NCBI GenBank assembly: GCA_934167665.1
Contig: CAKPLN010000009.1
Location: forward strand, 1 to 32,017
DNA: 32,017 bases
Origin: an uncultured Bacilli bacterium
Lineage (GTDB): Bacteria; Bacillota_I; Bacilli_A; RF39; UBA660
Reading direction: 5' to 3'
Position 1 is the stretch's first letter. Each line of letters opens with the position of its first letter. The notes under the pieces are model-generated. The model saw only the letters and a program-made list of their open reading frames with translations, ran no database searches and was not told where the DNA came from. Both the position numbers and the translations under genes were made by a program. Of this stretch, positions 29,718-32,017 are shown piece after piece.

Positions 29718-30476
29718 TTAGTTCTCCTTTATTTTCTCATATGTTATATTATTTTCTTCCAATACATTATCAGTATCATTTGTTAAAACTTTATCAATAA
29801 TGTTGGTAAGTTTTTCTTCATCTATTATAATTTCTTTAGTTAAGTTGTTAATTTTAATTTTCTTATTATTTTTTTTATCTTTTATTATAAAACTGTAGTT
29901 ATTGGGATTTACTTCATCTAGTTGGAATGAATTAAATAGACTAGTAATTTCTTTTACTATATCAGATTTATTCCAATTACAAGTTAGTTCTATTTCTAGA
30001 GTATATATTGGTAGAGATAAAATACTTTCTTCATTAATTAGTTGTTTTTTAACTTTATCACTATATTCATTTAATGGTTTTAATAGAGATACTTTAAAAG
30101 ATTTATTGTATTTTTCTTTTAATTCTTTTTCTGTTTTTTCTTCTATTTTTGATAGTAAGTTTTTACCTTCTAAGTAGTCTTCTTTATAGGTATCAGTTAT
30201 TTTTTTATCTGAATATCTTATATAGAAGTAGAGATTACTGTTTTCTTTGAAAGTTATTTTTAGTTGATATTCTGTATTATTATAATTTGTTTTTCCTATA
30301 TCTAATTCATTTATAATAGAGGTATAGTTTTCTTTTAAATATTTATTTAGTTTTTGATCAATTCTTGGGGAGAATAAGGGAGCAACTTTTTCATTTAAAA
30401 TAATTACACCAAAACTTACAAATATTATGAATGTAAATAGCCCCATTTGAATTGTTAGTTTCTTTTGTTCTTTCAT
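29718..30476 (-). CDS. Hypothetical membrane-anchored protein (252 aa)
   Basis: I do not recognise it. After a short basic N-terminus there is one membrane helix (about 10-28), and the remaining 220 residues are hydrophilic, Lys/Asn/Glu-rich and probably outside the cell. There is no lipobox cysteine. The outer part may hold repeated alpha/beta units (YQLKITFKE, YTLEIELTC), but I see no named domain. GGTGAGAAA precedes the ATG. It is the first gene of a two-gene unit with the HIT hydrolase. Sporulation or envelope stress roles are possible; nothing proves either. Confidence 0.7.
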   Translation of the reverse strand: MKEQKKLTIQMGLFTFIIFVSFGVIILNEKVAPLFSPRIDQKLNKYLKENYTSIINELDIGKTNYNNTEYQLKITFKENSNLYFYIRYSDKKITDTYKEDYLEGKNLLSKIEEKTEKELKEKYNKSFKVSLLKPLNEYSDKVKKQLINEESILSLPIYTLEIELTCNWNKSDIVKEITSLFNSFQLDEVNPNNYSFIIKDKKNNKKIKINNLTKEIIIDEEKLTNIIDKVLTNDTDNVLEENNITYEKIKEN

Positions 30477-30560
30477 TTTCTCACCAATATAATTTTAACT
30501 TTTTTTTGGTTGTTTGGCAATTGGTTATTAGGATGTTAGTAATTTTTTTCTTTAAAGTAG

Positions 30561-30589
30561 TTGTTTTGATTGTTTATTTGTGGTATCAT
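30561..30589 (+). promoter_or_regulatory. Promoter of the coiled-coil protein gene
   Basis: TTGTTT at 30561-30566, a 17-bp spacer and TATCAT at 30584-30589, with TG one base before the -10. Start of transcription would be near 30596. Confidence 0.55.
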
Positions 30590-30621
30590 AAATTATGATA
30601 AGAATATGGGATGGTGTTAGT

Positions 30622-31908
30622 ATGATGCGAATACAGAAGGGGCAAGTAAAATATAAGGATCGTAGTGATATTATTTGTACCTATGGTATTAATGATGATG
30701 GAAAACAATATTATTTTTTAGACGGAGAAAAGTTAAGTAATGGGAATTTGGTAGCTTCTACAGCTTTAGTTGAAGCTATTGATCCTTTAGTTGTAGCTTC
30801 AAATATAGGTGTTATTAGTAATGAGGGGGAGATTGTTGTTCCTTTTGAAAATAAAGCTATTAAACCTATTTTGAATAATGCAATTTTAGTTGAGAAAGCA
30901 ATACCATCTACACAAAGTGTAATTGATGCTATTGGTATGAGAAGAGATCCTTTGGCAGCTACTAAATTAGTAACTACACCAGCTACTATAAAAGAAAAAA
31001 TGAATGCTAAAATGGGATTTGGTGGACGTTTTATTTTTAATGATCAATTCTCAGAAGCTTCAGTTTTTGATTTAGATGGAAAGAACTTATTAGATAATCA
31101 ATACTATAGTTTTATAGGTTTAAATCATAATAAATTATATATGTCTAAAAATGTAGTTGATTCAGAAATTGTTGAGTATAGTTTTGATGGTGATAAAGGT
31201 GATGAAAAGACAAAATCTGATGAACTTTTAGATGTACAAGATGTTAAGGTCCCAGCTGATATTGTAGATAAGGCTATTAAAGATAGTGATAAGGTAATTG
31301 ATAAGAAAGATAATAAAGATAATAAAGATAATAAATTTTTTAACAATGATGTTGAAGATGATAAAGATAAAGATAATGAGAATGATGAGGCAAAATTTGC
31401 TGCAAGTCAATTCCATCCAGTTAATTTACAAGTAATTGAAGAAACTCCTAATGAATTTAATGATGCTTTATCTATTAAAGAGAAAAGAGTAGAAGAACCT
31501 GATAGTAATAATAAATTTATTAAAAATCCAGATAAAGAGACTAGAGTATCTTTATTTGAAGGGTTAAAACTTGATGGTGATAATAGCGGAGAACTTAATG
31601 ATGATACAAATCTTATTGAGGATGCTGCTAGTACAATTTCTAAATTAATTAAGAAGAATAAAGAACAACGTGAAAAGATAGAAAATTATGAAGATGAAGT
31701 CAATGATTTAATTTTATTTAAACGTCAAGCTTTTAGTGAAAATCAAAAGTTATCAAAAGAGGCTGATGCTTTAAAGAAAAGAATAGAAAAATTAGAGGCG
31801 GAACTTGTTACTAAAAATGAAGAGTTAGAAAAACTTACTGCACAAGTTGCTGGTAAAGATGATTTAGTTAAGTTATTAGCAGATGCACAAAATTTATTAG
31901 ATGAGTAA
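30622..31908 (+). CDS. Hypothetical protein with C-terminal coiled coil
   Basis: I do not recognise the family. The 428 residues start with a globular part (1-200) rich in beta-type sequence (CTYGINDDGKQYYFLDGEKL, FGGRFIFNDQF). A very charged, disordered segment follows (about 205-340), with a KDN-type repeat encoded by three copies of GATAATAAA at 31309-31335. A coiled coil ends the protein (about 345-425; KKRIEKLEAELVTKNEELEK). There is no signal or membrane helix. I chose ATG 30622, because a GGATGGTG site precedes it and the ATG at 30595 lies at the predicted transcription start. If transcription begins earlier, 30595 (nine more residues) is possible. The layout suggests a structural or scaffold protein. 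Confidence 0.7.
   Translation: MMRIQKGQVKYKDRSDIICTYGINDDGKQYYFLDGEKLSNGNLVASTALVEAIDPLVVASNIGVISNEGEIVVPFENKAIKPILNNAILVEKAIPSTQSVIDAIGMRRDPLAATKLVTTPATIKEKMNAKMGFGGRFIFNDQFSEASVFDLDGKNLLDNQYYSFIGLNHNKLYMSKNVVDSEIVEYSFDGDKGDEKTKSDELLDVQDVKVPADIVDKAIKDSDKVIDKKDNKDNKDNKFFNNDVEDDKDKDNENDEAKFAASQFHPVNLQVIEETPNEFNDALSIKEKRVEEPDSNNKFIKNPDKETRVSLFEGLKLDGDNSGELNDDTNLIEDAASTISKLIKKNKEQREKIENYEDEVNDLILFKRQAFSENQKLSKEADALKKRIEKLEAELVTKNEELEKLTAQVAGKDDLVKLLADAQNLLDE
31309..31335 (+). repeat. Three tandem 9-bp repeats within the coding sequence
   Basis: GATAATAAA occurs three times in a row and encodes a repeated Asp/Asn-Lys motif in the disordered middle of the protein. Copy number may vary between strains. 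Confidence 0.8.
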
Positions 31909-31916
31909 TTTATATT

Positions 31917-31939
31917 AGATGGGGTAGCCCCATCTTTTT
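31917..31939 (+). terminator. Intrinsic terminator of the coiled-coil protein gene
   Basis: AGATGGGG (31917-31924) pairs perfectly with CCCCATCT (31928-31935) around a 3-nt loop, then T residues. Confidence 0.9.
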
Positions 31940-31940
31940 G

Positions 31941-31964
31941 TTATGTTCCGAGATAGGAACATAA
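31941..31964. repeat. Perfect inverted repeat next to the possible IS end
   Basis: TTATGTTCC (31941-31949) and GGAACATAA (31956-31964) form a 9-bp palindrome with a 6-nt loop. It may be a hairpin of the neighbouring element, or a target-site structure. Confidence 0.5.
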
Positions 31965-32017
31965 TAAAACCACCCGCTATGCGGGTGAGAGCTGAAAAAG
32001 CGATAGCGTTAAGAGAA
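31965..32017. mobile_element. Possible end of an IS200/IS605-family element
   Basis: CACCCGC (31971-31977) and GCGGGTG (31981-31987) form a GC-rich 7-bp hairpin with a TAT loop, quite unlike the AT-rich surroundings. This is the type of subterminal hairpin recognised by the TnpA transposase of IS200/IS605 elements. A second GC-rich stretch (AGCGATAGCG) follows. The transposase gene itself would lie outside the window. Confidence 0.5.

Noticed and set aside
31309..31335. Short tandem repeat as a CRISPR array
   Set aside because: Three adjacent 9-bp units without spacers inside a coding frame; it encodes a low-complexity protein repeat.

Overview
The window is AT-rich, gene-dense chromosomal DNA from a spore-forming, walled member of the Firmicutes (Bacilli). 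The evidence is the gene order, the strong AGGAGG/GGTGAT ribosome binding sites, the U-tailed intrinsic terminators, a type-B RNase P RNA, and sporulation genes (spoIVA start, spoVIF, a CotD-like coat protein, two YjcZ-like miniproteins). The very small intergenic spaces and AT-rich codon use resemble uncultured gut Bacilli with reduced genomes (RF39-like). That placement is inference, because there is no rRNA here. Almost everything is core genome. The foreign-looking parts are the two extreme ends.

Layout. 1-2378 (minus): der, an unknown 93-aa gene, spoVIF and the first quarter of spoIVA, which breaks off at a conserved Pro-Trp. 2496-3945 (plus): two coupled membrane proteins of unknown function, then HU. 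4052-6515 (plus): CCA-adding enzyme, DnaD-like primosome protein and endonuclease III. 6553-10179 (minus): the recU/class A PBP operon. 10320-12281 (plus): a 33-codon small ORF, gpsB, rnpB, a RodZ-like membrane HTH protein and pgsA. 12442-16595 (plus): recA, murE and rny, each with its own terminator. 16639-18315 (minus): rnj. 18467-25002 (plus): an unknown Cys-containing protein, ftsY-ylxM, a HerA/DUF87-type ATPase, ffh and an orphan Dam-type methylase. 25065-27932 (plus): CotD-like coat protein, rpoZ, recX and a GT-C-like membrane protein. 27945-28940 (minus): PrsA-type foldase. 29073-29275 (plus): two YjcZ-like miniproteins behind a sigma-K-like promoter. 29318-30476 (minus): HIT hydrolase and an unknown anchored protein. 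30622-31908 (plus): an unknown coiled-coil protein. 31965-32017: a sequence resembling an IS200/IS605 end.

Functional themes: SRP protein targeting (ftsY, ylxM, ffh) with extracytoplasmic folding (prsA); envelope growth and division (class A PBP, MurE, GpsB, RodZ-like, PgsA); DNA repair and recombination (RecA, RecX, RecU, Nth, HerA-like, Dam); RNA processing (RNase P, RNase Y, RNase J, CCA enzyme); and sporulation.

The most noteworthy observations are: (i) spoIVA cut at a conserved residue by unrelated DNA; (ii) a genome-style habit of building intrinsic terminators around stop codons, including one hairpin that holds the stop codons of two convergent genes; (iii) extended -10 promoters so close to start codons that the cca mRNA should be leaderless; (iv) a HerA-like ATPase with no visible NurA partner inside the SRP locus, and an orphan adenine methylase directly after ffh; (v) a hairpin that pairs with the spoVIF ribosome binding site. 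No CRISPR array, prophage or complete mobile element was found.
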